Below, in pieces: positions 1 to 12,349 of a stretch of DNA of 64,000 bases (position 1 is the first letter of the stretch; the number at the start of each line of letters is the position of its first letter). Made by a program: the position numbers and the translations under genes. The notes under the pieces were generated by a model. It saw only the letters and a list, made by a program, of their open reading frames with translations, was not told where the DNA came from and searched no databases. The stretch is from Coptis chinensis (lineage: Eukaryota; Streptophyta; Magnoliopsida; Ranunculales; Ranunculaceae), in the NCBI GenBank assembly GCA_015680905.1, contig CM027379.1, positions 91,969,501 through 92,033,500 on the forward strand, in the 5' to 3' direction.

Positions 1-319
1 GTCCAATTAAAAACAAGAAACAAGAAAAAGGGAAATAGAAGAGAATTCCAGAGACACAGGCTATGTAATTTCTTTTGATGTTTGAGTTGGTCTTCTTCAA
101 ATTGATTAAGTCATTTTCTCTTGGTTAGTTATGAACAATTATCAACATATCTTGTGGCAAAGTTGCTTTCCAAATCTGTTCCTCTTTAAATTCATAAATC
201 TTCCAAGAAAGGTTCTTTACAACATAAGCAATCCACTAAAGCATTTGAAATTTGAACAAATCACACAAGTAGTTATATCTTGTCACTAAAAAAAACTTCT
301 TCTTCTTCTTGGGAGGATT

Positions 320-1973
320 TTGTGGCAGCCATAGATTTGGAGGCTAAAAGTCACCTTTTCCTGCGGCCATACTTAGTTGAGACAAAATGTGGTTTATAGC
401 CTCGGCTTGTCACCATCCGCGGCTAAAAGTGCACCTCTAGCCTCGATATTAGTTAGGCCGCTGCTACATTTTTTTTTTTTATTGGTTTTCATAGGAAAAA
501 AATTTGCCCGCGCTTTATTTTCTTATCCTGCCCATGTTTTCGATATCCCCGGCCCATTTCGCCCAAATTATCGAAAACAAAGAACCCAAAACAAAATAGA
601 CCTAACTATTTTCTCTCTTTTCCAAACTAAACTAGGCAGCTGTAATCTCAAAACCCTTTTTCATACCTTTTACCGAAATCCAAAGATTTCAACATACTAC
701 TAATTCACAACCAGGTTCATTGTCTTTTTTCCTTCTAAAAATTCATTTAATTTGAAGTGGAGATTCCTCATTGTTTTGGTGTTGTAATGGCAGTCGGTGG
801 AGAGCTTTCCAGCCGAAATTTCTACTACTTTATCGGTTCAGGTATTTGAATCTCGAATTTTACATTTCTTTGCTATATGTTTGTCTCATGTGTAGAATTT
901 CATAGAATAAGGCGATGCAATTTTTTACTTGAGTTTAAATGTTGAAAGCAAGTTGCTTTAAATTTTGGATTTTAGAATTTTGATGAACTTGAGTTGAATT
1001 TGCAGATGTACTTAGAATGTTTGGATAAATGTTTATATATGGGACTTATTGCATCTGTTTTCTGGGCAATTATTCTATGTTTGATAATGCATGTTGGTAA
1101 ATAGTCAAACTCATGTGTTCAAGGATGATTACTATCATGATGTTTTACCTCTATGTAAGGAAGTTAAAGAACTGTATTGGTGTCACAAACATGTTTGGAA
1201 TGAAAATCTTAGAGTTGGTACTTGAGAAATTGCAAAAAACATTCCATTAATTTTACAGGGGTATGGTAGTTCTAGTACGAAAACGTGTATTTGTGTACAG
1301 GGGTCCTTAAATGTTGGATTTGGGGCTCACATAGCATCTTACAACAACATAGGCACAGCTGCATTTACTTAGTACATGCTTATTGCTCTCGCGTCTAGTC
1401 CATTCAAACATGTGACTAAGCTTGTTTTGATTTAAACCATAATATAGTAGAAACTAGAAAGTGTGTGGATTTTTCTCTCTTTAAAGAAAATTGTTTTAGC
1501 TATTTTTTTTTCAAGTCTGCATTATTTACTATAAGCATGTAATTATGGTGTAGTGTGTATAGCTAGTGCGTAAAAACCAAAAATAGGTCGACATACTTCT
1601 ATATAACAGGAGACAGCATGTATTGTGGTCATAGTGGAAGTGTGGAACCATGATGGGATGGAACAAAGAAAGTGAGTGCTCCAGACCAAATCCCGTACAA
1701 AATATAAGAGAACGTTATGACGAAATTCAGGGGTATGATATGTTCATCACTAGACCAGTTCTGGTGGGGCTTTCAGTGAAGGTCGGTCTGTTTTTAGTTT
1801 GGATGAGAAGGTAGTGAGTCAACTCACTTCTTGATTTTTGGTCTTTACTTCATTTAGTTTTAATAAAAGAGGAACCTCTAGAAATGGTCAACAAGTAAGT
1901 TCTTTTGTCAGATATAGAGGTAGGATGGTCCTACCCCTTAAAGGGGGAGGACGCTAGCAATTCTCTAAGTGTA

Positions 1974-2013
<40 letters not shown>

Positions 2014-2560
2014 TGAATAGAATTAGAGTGTGAAAAGTTAGAAGAAATAATTATTACCATGATTGGTAAATGAGATGAAGTAGAAAACTTGCCGGGTAAA
2101 GAACCGAATACAAAGAGTCTATTAAGCTGAAACGCCATTTAGAGATAATGATTATAATAATATGTTAGAATGATAATTTGTTTAGCAGTCAAACAATCCA
2201 TTTAGAGTGGAGTATGCTCATTGCGTGAAAAATGAGAGAGAGAGAGAGTCATAGAGCAGTGTCTCCTTTTATATATAGAAGAAGTGTGAACAGTGTGTTA
2301 CGGACTTACAGTGAACTAGTAATCAAATTGAGATTGTTAGTAAGTAAATTAATTTGCTCCACTGCAAATGTCTACTGGAAAGTAGTAGTGATACAAAAAT
2401 TAGAGCACTTTTATGGTGCCTATGAGAATACATAGTAATAGAGAAAAATAAAATCACTAACAGATTTAATGATCTTGAAGCGATTATTTTTATTTTTATT
2501 TTCTTAACTAAAAGAGTGCAAAATTTGGGTGTTTTGGGATTTTTTGTGTTATACTTTATT
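320..2560 (+). other. CACTA 5' subterminal and leader region, no clear coding
   Basis: GGCTAAAAG and GCGGCTAAAAG motifs cluster at about 330-460, resembling subterminal repeats of a CACTA family. A pyrimidine-rich leader-like stretch follows at 600-720. A short open segment begins with ATG at 787 and runs to a possible splice donor near 840. The rest is AT-rich, has no convincing coding sequence and holds one AAT microsatellite. Confidence 0.4.
1973..2011. repeat. (AAT)n microsatellite
   Basis: About 13 uninterrupted AAT units. Confidence 0.95.
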
Positions 2561-2564
2561 CGAA

Positions 2565-5271
2565 ATGGACAAAATGTGGATATCCAAGGATAGGCTAACA
2601 GATGAATATATTGGAGGGGTTAAGAATTTTCTTCTGTTTGCAAATCCAACAGAGAGTGAGACCATTCTCATAAGATGTCCATGCAAACACGTGTGAATCT
2701 TTGTGAGTTTACTCAAAAAGGAGGTTAGAAACCACCTTTTGAATGCGGTATCGACCAACACTATACTAGCTGGATATATCACGGGAGAAAAGTCATAATG
2801 TAGCCCCTTCTAGTGTCGATGGAAATGGAGACCATCAAGATTATCACAATATGGAAACTCGAGAAGATGCGCAAGTACAAAAACTTGCTAGATCTTTGGG
2901 CGTGACCAATTCACGGTGATCTGTAGAGTTTGAACAATTGCTCCAAGATCTTTGAGAAACCATTATATGAAGGGTGTACAAAGTTTACCAAGTTATCAAT
3001 GGTGGTTAAACTATTCAATCTAAAAGCCAAAGGTGGGTGGTCGGACAAGACTTTTTTGAGAAGTTTGAAATTGTTTGGAGAGGCGCTTCTCGAAGGTCAT
3101 TTACTACCGTCCTCACTGAATAAGGTCAAGAAGACATTGTCCATCTATGGAATGAAGTATGAAAAGATACATGCATGTCCTAACGACTGCATCCTGCTGA
3201 AGGTGACGCATTATAAGGATCTTCTTGTGTGTCCTACTTGTGGAGCATCAAGATATAAGGAGAATAAAAATATGACCGAGACAAGTAAAGGTGTGCCCGC
3301 AAAAGTTTTGTGGTATTTTCCACCCATCCCAAGGTTCAAAAAGATGTTTTGTCCAGGCAAACAGCAAAGGATTTGACATGGCATGCTGATGCAAGAGAAG
3401 TTGATGACAAATTGCGTCACCCAGCAGATTCCCCAGCATGGAAGACTGTAGATTGCATGTGGCCAGAGTTTGCAGCAGATTCACGAAATCTGCGTCTCGC
3501 ACTCTCTGCAGATGGTGTCAATCCACACGGTTCTATGAGTAGTAGGTATAGTTGTTGGCCAGTTATGTTGATCACTTACAACCTTCCACCATGGTTGTGC
3601 GTGAAGAGAAAGTTTATGATGCTTACATTGTTGATATCAGGTCCACGACAACCAGGGAACGATATTGATGTGTACTTGAGGCCCTTGATTGACGACTTAA
3701 AAATTTTATGGAATATCGGGTCGATGCTTATGATGCATGAATGAATCCTTTACATTGAGAGCTGTGCTAATGTGGACAATAAATGATTTTCCCGCACTTG
3801 GTAATCTATCTGGCTGTTGCGTTAAAGGATATTATGCTTGTCCAATATGCGGTGAGAATACACCTTCGCTCAGACTGAAGCATTCTAAGAAGATTGTATA
3901 CATGTCCACCAGAAGATTCCTCCCAAAGAACCACCCTTACAGAAAGCAGAAGAAGATGTTTAATGGTAAACAAGAGTTTCGATCACAACCAGAACTATTA
4001 ACCGGTGAGAAAGTAAAAGAAAAGGTTAAACTGCTTAATATTTCTTGGGGAAAAAAGTTAAGAATGTAATTGCGAAGAATTTAGTAAAACCGAAAGGGCG
4101 GAAAGAAGTTACGAAACAAAAATTGAAGAAGTCAATGGGTAAAAGAAAGCGACAGGGTGCAGAGAAAAAGGCAAAGACGCCAACCACATCAACAAGGGTT
4201 GATACTGGAGTCGATGATATTTTGAAATGTTGGAAAAAGTCGTCAATATTTTTTGAACTCGACTATTGGGAGTATTTGCCTGTTAGACACAACTTGGATG
4301 TCATGCATATTGAAAAGAATGTTTGTGACAGCATTATTGGTACATTGCTTAACATTCCTTTCAAAACAAAGGATACTGTTAACGGTCGTCTTGATCTTGA
4401 GGAGATGGGAAGGGCGGAGTTGGCACCAAAGATAGGTAAAAGTAAAACTTTTCTACCCCCAGCTTGTTTTACATTATCTAGGGATGAAAAAAGAAGAGTT
4501 TGCCAAACATTGCATGAGTTGAAAGTTCCCGAAGGATACTCTTCTAATTTCAAGCCCCGTGTTTCAATGGATGATCTAAAATTGTTACTAACCCTTAAAA
4601 GAACACAGGTTTCACAAGAGCGATGCATTACCAATAACAAAGTCTCAGATACCTTAATGTGGATATCTCAAGGGCCTCGGATGCATATATTAAATTATGA
4701 GAGCTATATCATCAATGGTTATCGGTTTTCCACAAAAAATCGGGATGCTTCACGTGTCACTCAAAACAGTGGCGTGAGCTTGGTGGCCGCAGCAATGCAA
4801 GTTGCAAGTGCGAAGGATAAGAAACCAGCCTTTTCTGATATGTCCTTTTATGGAGTTATTGTTGAAATATGGCTGCTTGATTATTTTAATTTTCACGTTC
4901 CAGTGTTCAGGTGTGATTGGGTTGATAGTAGGAATGGTATCAAGAAAGATGATTTGGGTTTCACATTAGTTGATCTTGGTAGAGTTGGGCATAAATCTGA
5001 TTCGTTTATCTTAGCTTCTCAAGCCAAACAAGTCTTTTTTGTTCCCGACCAACTTGATCCTAAGTGGTCAGTTGCTCTGGCAGTTCCTAAAAGATGTTAT
5101 AATGTTGGCGATATTGGTAATGACGTGTTTGATGGGGACATAGGAGACAAGGTTCATCCTGAAGTATTTCCAAGTGCTGATTCTTTTGATTTGATTGATG
5201 AATCTCGGTTAGTTTATACACGTGAAGACTATGAGGGAATATGGGTTGAGAATGAATCATCTAAAACCTAG
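2565..5271 (+). pseudogene. TNP2-type CACTA transposase, decayed
   Basis: This would be the DNA-cutting transposase of the surrounding CACTA element. The ATG at 2565 opens MDKMWISKDRLTDEY..., which resembles the transposase-associated N-terminal domain with its RCPC motif, so it is the likely start. Core TNP2 sequence follows: YEKIHACPNDCILL near 3160, LVCPTCGASRYK near 3227, WYFPPIPRFKKMF near 3310, then MSSRYSCWPVMLITYNLPPW and YYACPICGE further on. Near 4270 come YLPVRHNLDVMHIEKNVCDS and the region before DUF4218. DUF4218 itself is mostly missing: the frame jumps from LLLTLKRTQ (about 4600) to a DUF4216-like tail (SDMSFYGVIVEIWLLDY, near 4840) ending with the stop at 5271. Frame changes occur after about 2695, 3370, 3740 and 4060, so it is not functional as it stands. 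The last open stretch, 4045-5271, is 408 codons. Family assignment is secure from the motifs; I see no way it could be active. Confidence 0.9.
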
Positions 5272-6738
5272 TCATTTTGTTTTATTTTCTTCTCTTTTGT
5301 TTCTGGGATTTTTTTATTGTAAGATTCTCTATAAGTTGTCAATTGATCAAGTTTTTTTTAAGCCTTAGTGAATCTTGTATTTAGTTATTTCTATTAGTTA
5401 CTTTTTCTGTTTTTCCATTTGGAGCTTTACTTATTTCATGAGTAGACTTCATCTATGCCAGGTATTATTCAAACAAATTGCTATTACTAGGTGTTTATAT
5501 ATATATTTGTTTTTCCTTCTGTGCATATTCTTGTTCATCTCATATAATACTAATTAATGCCCTGTGCTTATATTTTTAAGCTTAGCCTACTAGCCATGGA
5601 TCCGGAAGAGGTTGTCCATTCTGAAGATGAGGTTGTTCATTCTGAGGATGAGGTTGTCCATTCTGAAAACGAAACACCTATAAGTACCAAAGTAAAAAGG
5701 AGAGGCGCAACTGTAATGCACTGTTTTTCTGGTGATTGGGATGGTATCATCATAAAAGTTCACTTTGATGGGAAAGGTAGGCCTATAGGTGGAAAAGTTT
5801 GTAATAAGCTTTCTGGTTGGGAAGGTGCTCTTGCGAGGAGTCTGATTCCCCTAAGTGCTTTTCAAAAGTGGACGAAAGCACCACCAGAACTTTTAAAACT
5901 ATTATGGGCTGGCATACTGGTAATTTATTTTGAATGTTGAATTTTTATTTTCTTGTTGTTTCTTATCTTGCTTGTAACTTGGATTCGGTTTATTTATTCG
6001 TGACCCAGATAAGATTTGATATAGATATAAGGTATAGGAAGTCAGTTTTGAAATCGTTTGGAGTTAGATGGAGGACCTTCAAGAATATGTTGACTGTCAA
6101 ATATATTATGCCATTTAAAGATGATCCCGAGGCACTTTCAAAACCACCTGCAAAGTATAAGCTAATTAAAAAAGCTGACTGGGATGCATTTGTGAAGTCG
6201 AGATTAACAGAAGAGTTCCAGGTATGTGTGAGACATTTAAATAGGTATATTGTTCTATTTAAATTAATACATTTTTTTTTATCCATTAGGAGAAGAGTAA
6301 GTTGCAACCGCACGAAGGGCAAAGGGTAAAAGTATAATCACCGAGTTAGTAGGCTTGGATATGCTGGCTTGATAGATAAGATGGTAAGGACTTGTACAAC
6401 ATTTTAAAATCTTAATGTACATAGTAAGCCATATCAAATACTTCATAACTAAATTGATTTTTTTTTTTGTATATCTCATTATAGCAAGAAGAGTTGGGAG
6501 AATCGTTTGATGAGGATGATAGAGCTAGCTTGTGGCTTTTAGCTCGGCAAAACAAGAATGGCGAATACTTTAATGATGATACAAGGAAGGTGGCAGAAAA
6601 AATTGTAAGTTTTGAGCTATGCTAGCATGGGTAATAGAGTAAAGTACTAATGTTACAGTCCACCTGAAGTCTAAATATCACCAGCTCTGTGTTCAGCATC
6701 CCACAAGCCAATTTCAGGCCATGTCAGACCCTATTCAA

Positions 6739-7000
6739 TTTGTATTATGTCAGTTGTAGGTCATCTCCTGATGTAGGACAAGGTACTATTCCATATCAAT
6801 TTGTATTATGTCAGTTGTAACCACATGTTATTTGAAGATCCCATATGAACCATATTGGCTGTCATTTAAATTTGTATTATGTGAGTTGTAGGTCATCTCC
6901 TGATGTAGGACAAGGTACTATTCCATATCAATTTGTATTATGTCAGTTGTAACCACATGTTATTTGAAGATCCCATATGAACCATATTGGCTGTCATTTA
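6739..7000. repeat. 132-bp tandem duplication
   Basis: Two nearly identical copies (about 6739-6868 and 6871-7000), each running from TTGTATTATGT through a CATATTGGCTGTCATTTA tail, offset by 132 bp. They lie in an intron-like part of the CACTA second gene. Confidence 0.9.
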
Positions 7001-7004
7001 CACC

Positions 7005-7025
7005 CCTGCAGGGCATGCAAGCTTG
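7005..7025. other. PstI-SphI-HindIII cluster resembling a cloning polylinker
   Basis: CCTGCAGG is followed directly by GCATGCAAGCTTG. This matches the PstI-SphI-HindIII stretch of pUC-type polylinkers except for one extra G. It lies immediately after the tandem duplication. It may be coincidence or a construct or assembly trace. Confidence 0.35.
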
Positions 7026-8499
7026 AAGTCGAATACGAAACTTATATCCCTTACTGAAAAGTTCATGATTTTTTTTTCGATAATCTAGTTAATGAAATTA
7101 TGAATGAGCTGTTACAATTTATGGGAAATCATATTGTACATCCGTCAAATTCTCTGTCACTTTGCGGAAAACAGCTTCGAGTAAAACAAATTAGTGCAAC
7201 TCTTTACTGTGTTTCTTATTAGCCTTTTTCATTTGATAAATTTTTGTATGTGGATTGATTTGATAATGTTGTAAGAGCAGATAATGTTTCTTCTTGATAG
7301 GAACGTATATAATTGACCTTGAAAAAACGATATAAGTAAGAGGAATGCGTCGGATTAATTTCATTTGGATTGAGACTTTATTACTTTTAAAAATCATTTC
7401 TTGATTTACGAAGACCTCTCTTTTAATTCAGTTGTCAACAAATTCTAAAGATTTGAACTTTAGAAGTCCTTGAGATTTATAGCATTTCTAAATGTTATCC
7501 AGTTAGGCATGGCCAGTTCACCAGTTAGCTACACTCACTAAGAAAACACACATTGAGAATGATGGGTTGATATTTTCTTTCTCAGTAAAAGTATGATCTA
7601 TCTTGCTTAAGAAGAGAGAATGTTTTCGCAGGACCAACTAAAAAAGGAAGAGGCTGAAGGGAAGTTAGTAACCCAAGGAAGCGATGATGTTCTTACGAAG
7701 GCATTGGGGACTCCAGAACATTGTGGCAGGGTTAGAGCAGGAGGGAAATATGTCGATCACTCCAACTACTTACTTTAATCTCCCTAAACGGGGATCAAAA
7801 GCACATAGAGCAGAGATGGAGTCCACGATCCGTAAGAAAGAAGAAGAAAACCAGGCATTAAAGGAAAGAGTGAGAGAGTTGGAGACCTTACAAGGAGTGA
7901 TTAGCTCGCAACACATAGAGAAAGTTGCCTCCAATGGTTCCAAGAATAATAGTAAAAAGCGAATGGAAAGTCCAAATGATGATATATTATCTTCTGGCAC
8001 TAACAACAAGACAATTAATAAATGTCTTGAGAGAGCATTGGGTGTGAATTCGAGAAAGAAGTCGAGAAAGGTATTACTTTAAATAAATGGCTACAGAATG
8101 TAAATACTTTTTCAGTTTTGAATTAACTTGTTCAATATGTGCGTAGGCAATTAGTGGTGCTAAATCCAAAAGCGACGAGGCAGTCTCTAAACTAAAATTA
8201 GGAAATGAGCAGGTATATGTTATTTAACGTGCAATCTTTAAATGTTACTTAAAAGATTGTTGATTTTAAATTCACTGTTATGTCTCTTAGGATGTGGGCT
8301 TGAAGAACAGTATTGTTGCTAAGCTTAATAGCAAAGTGGCGTCTTTCAACATAAGTCGGGCAACAAGCGGGTAATAGTTTTACTAATGAGTTAGAGAGGC
8401 ATAGGAAGGTAAATGTTTTACAACGGTGATAAACTCAAAAGTGATATGCCAATATCTATTCGTCATCGAGGAAATAAGAAGGTAAATGTTTTTTAATTT

Positions 8500-9960
8500 T
8501 TGAAACTTTTAAACCTACCAATAATGTTATGCTCAATTGTTCTGTTGTTTCAAAAGTGTAAGCTGGCTTTGGGGTCCAAAAGCAATATTGTTGCGGATGT
8601 TGTTCTAGTTGAGGGGTTGGGACCGGATGACAATATCCATAATGTTAAAATGGGAGAAGGCTATGTACGTGTACAAATCATACATGCAATTTTGGCAAAT
8701 TCTCTTCTGCCAAGACCGATTCTGGATGATGATATTACCACCGTAGGAGGTGCAGTTGGCTACCACGTGGCTTGGCCAAGTGGCTTTGTGGTATTTGACA
8801 ATTTGGCTATCTCAAAACCTATGTTAGGAAACAAGCAGGTATTTGTCATTTTGATATTAACTAAAAGTAATAGTTATAGTTTACAAATATCTATTGAAAG
8901 TGTCCTTATAATGTTTGTTAGGCTGTGGGATCAAAAGACAATGATAATGGTGCTAAAGCCGGATCAAAAGGCAATGATAATGGTGCTAATAAAGCCAAAA
9001 GTGTTATGCCAATTTCTAAACCTAAATCAGGAAATGAGAAGGTAAAATCTCTAATTTCTAAAATAATTATTCATGGTACTTACTAGAATTTTAAATTTAC
9101 AATTATTTTAATGTTTGTGGTTGTTTTAAAGTGTAAACTTGCTTTGGGGTCCAAAAGCAATGTTGTTGCTGATGCTTGTATAATTGAGGGGTTTGGACCG
9201 GATGACAAGATCCATAATGATAGAATAGGAGAAAGCTATGTACATGTACAAATCATACGTGCAATTTTGGCAAATTCTCTTCTGCCAAGACCGATTCTGG
9301 ATGATGATATTACCACCGTAAGAGGTGCAATTGGCTACCACGTGGCTTGGCCAAGTGACTTTGTGGTATTTGACAATTTGGCTATCTCAAAACCTATGTT
9401 AGGAAACAAGCAGGTACTTGTCATTTTGATATTAAATAAAAGTGATAGTTATAGTTTACAAATATCTATTGAAATTGTCTTTATAATGTTTGTTAGGCTG
9501 TGAGATCAAAAGACAATGATAATGGTGCTAAAGCCGGATCAAAAGGCAATGATAATGGTGCTAATAAAGCCAAAAGTGTTATGCCAATCTCTAAACCTAA
9601 ATCAGGAAATGAGAAAGTAAAATCTCTAATTTCTAAAATAATTAATCAAGGTACTCACTAGAATTTTAAATTTACAATTATTTTAATGTTTGTGGTTGTT
9701 TTAAAGTGTAAACTTGCTTTGGGGTCCAAAAGCAATATTGTTGCTGATGCTTGTATAATTGAGGGGTTTGGACCGGATGACAAGATCCATAATGATAGAA
9801 TGGGTGAAGGCTATGTGCGTGTACAAATAATACGTGCAATTTCAGCGATTGCCCTTCTACCAAGACCAATTCCTGATGATGACATTACCAGAGTAGGTGG
9901 TGCAGTCGGTTACCACGTGGCTTGGCCTCGTGACTTTGTCATACTTGATAATAAGGTAAA
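8500..9960 (+). repeat. 575-bp tandem repeat, three copies of a DUF8039-like exon
   Basis: The exon beginning CKLALGSKSN recurs with its flanking introns. Equivalent bases (GGGGTCCAAA) lie at 8571, 9146 and 9721, exactly 575 bp apart each time. Each copy encodes a domain of about 90 residues with GPDD, IHN, GEGYV/GESYV, LLPRPI and GYHVAWP. The third copy is the most diverged and lacks the second exon (the SKDNDNGAK segment seen after copies 1 and 2). Exact spacing implies two recent unequal exchanges or a slippage at DNA level. Confidence 0.9.
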
Positions 9961-11837
9961 ATGTATTCTATTATATTTTTCTACCAATATTTATATAAAT
10001 TAAAGCCTATTTGTATTTATTATTCATTGTTTATTTATTTTTATTTTATAGAAAAATGAGGTTCAATGTGATGAGCATGTGAAAATTATATTTGAAGAAT
10101 TTGCGGTTTTGGTGGGCAATATAATGAAGGGAAATCATATAAGTGAAATGGACACGAGGATTTTTTAGCGTGAACTACAGTTTTATATTGCAAAAGATGA
10201 AATAATGGATATTTGTCATAAGCAAATGTTAAATGCCAATTGCATTGTAGTATATATCAGGTGAGTGGAATCTTGGATTTATTTTTTAAGAGATGAGTTG
10301 TTTAATTTATGCGTACATGTCGTACTAATGGTAGTATGATTTTCTTTTAGATATTTGTATGAGAAATCTGAAAGTTCTCGTGAGGTTTGGATCTGTTATC
10401 CCGGTGATTTCAACTTATATGCAGACAAAAAAGAGATGAATCGTCTGGTCTCAAATAGATTAATGGCAAGACAAAGAGACCAAGTTATTTTTCTTCCGTA
10501 CAATTCGGGGTATGCTTGTTGGTCATGTTCTTTAACATATATGCATTCTCATTTTATTTTTAATTTTATTATTTGTACTTTCTTAACTCCTATATATGGT
10601 TGTATAGGATTCATTGGGTTTTGGTAATTATTGACGTAAGTGCAAAAAAAGTATATTTTCTTGATTCAACTGGAGGTGTCCCTGATATAAACCTAAGATG
10701 CATGGTGAACACGTGAGTTGATTAATCTTATTTTTATTTTGTATGTCATATATGCAAACAACTTGTAACTTAATTGTAAAGTTCGTTTTTTTAGTGGGAT
10801 GAAAACATTAGCATTAAGTGAAGGAAAAAGAGTGGAACCAGAGTGGGACTATGTCAAGGTAAATATACAGTACTTGAATGTGAAAGATTTACTTAGTGTA
10901 TTGAATGTGTTTTGACAATTTGTTTATGTTTTCGTGTAGTGCCCAATTCAACCCGGGAGGATATGAGTGTGGATATTATGTCTTGCATTTCATGAGACAT
11001 TTTATGATGGATCCTAGTCAATCAATTAAGACAAAGGTTAGCAAATCTTTCTTGTTAATATATTCTAAAATATCTATGTAATTCTTTCTTGTAAACGTAT
11101 ATCATATATACTAAATTCTTTGTTGACTTTACGTACTCGTGTAGCTAATGGAGTTGGCCAACACTATCACCTATACCACTGCTGAGCTTATTGAAATTCG
11201 TATGGAGTTTATTGACTTCATCGAACGATTTATCTCGCCAAGCCAAAGGTATGTGTATATATTGCGATAATAGTATTTTGTTTTTATTTTGTTTGCTGCT
11301 TTGAGATATGGGATGACTTTAAATGTAGTAGTGTATATCTTGAACCACAACCCATTTGCAATGTAGGTATTTTTATTTATTTTTTCTTCCGTTGTGAGAA
11401 CTAGGTCCCATCGCATTGTTATCTTCATGCCTATATAAAATAATATGTTTTTGGTCAGTGGCTTGAGCTTTTGGTAGCAAATATACTAATAATGTTTCTT
11501 TACTTTATTTGTTTCTTAGGTTTGACAACGTTTGATCGATCGATGGATAATGCTTAATTTGTTGATGATGGAATTGATTAGAATGATTTTTAGTTTGGTT
11601 GAATGTGCTATCAAATAAATGTATTTAGCATTTTTCAGTGATGTTAGATAAATGATAAATTGATGTAAGGAATAAGTATTTTCGAATGGCTTGAAAATAT
11701 ATGGGTTGAAGTTACTGTAGATGTTCTAATTTTATTTTTGAGAATTTTATAGCTGTTTTATTGGTGAAATAAGTTTACAAGTTAAGAATTGAATTACAGG
11801 TTATCATGGAGTATTTTTTTACTGGAAAAATATAATA

Positions 11838-11845
11838 ATAATATA

Positions 11846-11898
<53 letters not shown>
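11838..11898. repeat. AT / AAT microsatellite
   Basis: (AT)n followed by a long (AAT)n run between the second CACTA gene and the right subterminal repeats. Confidence 0.95.
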
Positions 11899-11900
<2 letters not shown>

Positions 11901-11939
11901 TGACGGTTTTAGAAGAACTGTCACAGTGTAAACTATTTG

Positions 11940-12349
11940 TTGACGTATTTTTTTTCCCATAAAATGATGGTTCTACAGTAGTCAATGGGCATTTCATGAC
12001 GGTTCCACAATAGTCAATGGGTATTTCATGTCGGTTCTACAATAGTCAATGGGCATTTCATGACGGTTCTGACGTGAACTGTTAGAAAATATTGTTAATT
12101 TATTGACGGTTACATATGAGGTGTCATAATAAAATATACCTACTATGACGTTTTAAAGACTAATATATGTCATAATGAGAGGACCTTTTAAGACGTCCTT
12201 CTATGAACCGTCATAAATTTAATGACGGTTTTGGTTGACTTTTTATGACACCCTCAGTAATGACGGCTAGTTTTTCAATCAGAAAGTGTCATGATATGTA
12301 TTTCATGACAGCTAAAAATTGTCATAAAATGGCATTTTTTTTAGTAGTG
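11940..12349. repeat. CACTA right subterminal repeats and terminal inverted repeat
   Basis: Repeats of TTTCATGACGGTTCYACAAT-type units, with about 36-bp spacing at 11960-12070, and further TGACGGTT or AACCGTCA motifs in both orientations up to 12240. The block ends with AAAAATTGTCATAAAATGGC and TTAGTAGTG. In CACTA elements such motifs are binding sites for the element's own regulatory protein. Confidence 0.8.

Larger units (their letters stand above)
5596..11535 (+). pseudogene. CACTA second gene: transposase-24-like region, DUF8039-like repeats, Ulp1/C48 protease
   Basis: A multi-exon accessory gene of the CACTA element. It opens at 5596 with an acidic repeat (VVHSEDE three times). Then comes a region typical of plant transposase-24/Spm accessory proteins: KIRFDIDIRYRKSVLKSFGV near 6005, LIKKADWDAFVKSR near 6160, SLWLLARQNKNGEYF near 6530. 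A coiled-coil segment follows (about 7800-8060). Three copies of a DUF8039-like domain come next (LALGSKSN...GYHVAWP). The C-terminus is a Ulp1-like protease: IHWVLVIID (catalytic His, near 10610), VYFLDSTGG (Asp, near 10650) and GGYECGYYV (Cys, near 10965), ending FDNV-stop at 11535. Introns with GT-AG borders separate the exons. The exon with the catalytic Cys has an apparent one-base excess around 10955, so the frame is lost there. Ulp1-like proteins on CACTA elements are known; their role in transposition is unsettled. Confidence 0.75.
284..12349 (+). mobile_element. CACTA (En/Spm-type) transposon with TNP2 and Ulp1-type genes
   Basis: The right end is firm. It terminates in TTAGTAGTG at 12341-12349, the inverse of CACTACTAA, preceded by about 400 bp with repeated ATGACGGTT motifs as expected of a CACTA subterminal region. 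The interior carries, in order, a TNP2 transposase pseudogene (2565-5271) and a second gene ending in a C48 protease (5596-11535), the usual gene pair of plant autonomous CACTA elements. The left end is uncertain. CACTAAAAAAAACTTC at 284 is the best candidate, followed by GGCTAAAAG-type motifs at 330-460. Those motifs do not match the right subterminal repeat, so the two ends may come from different elements. The insertion cut a LINE at 12350. About 12 kb if the left end is right. Confidence 0.7.
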
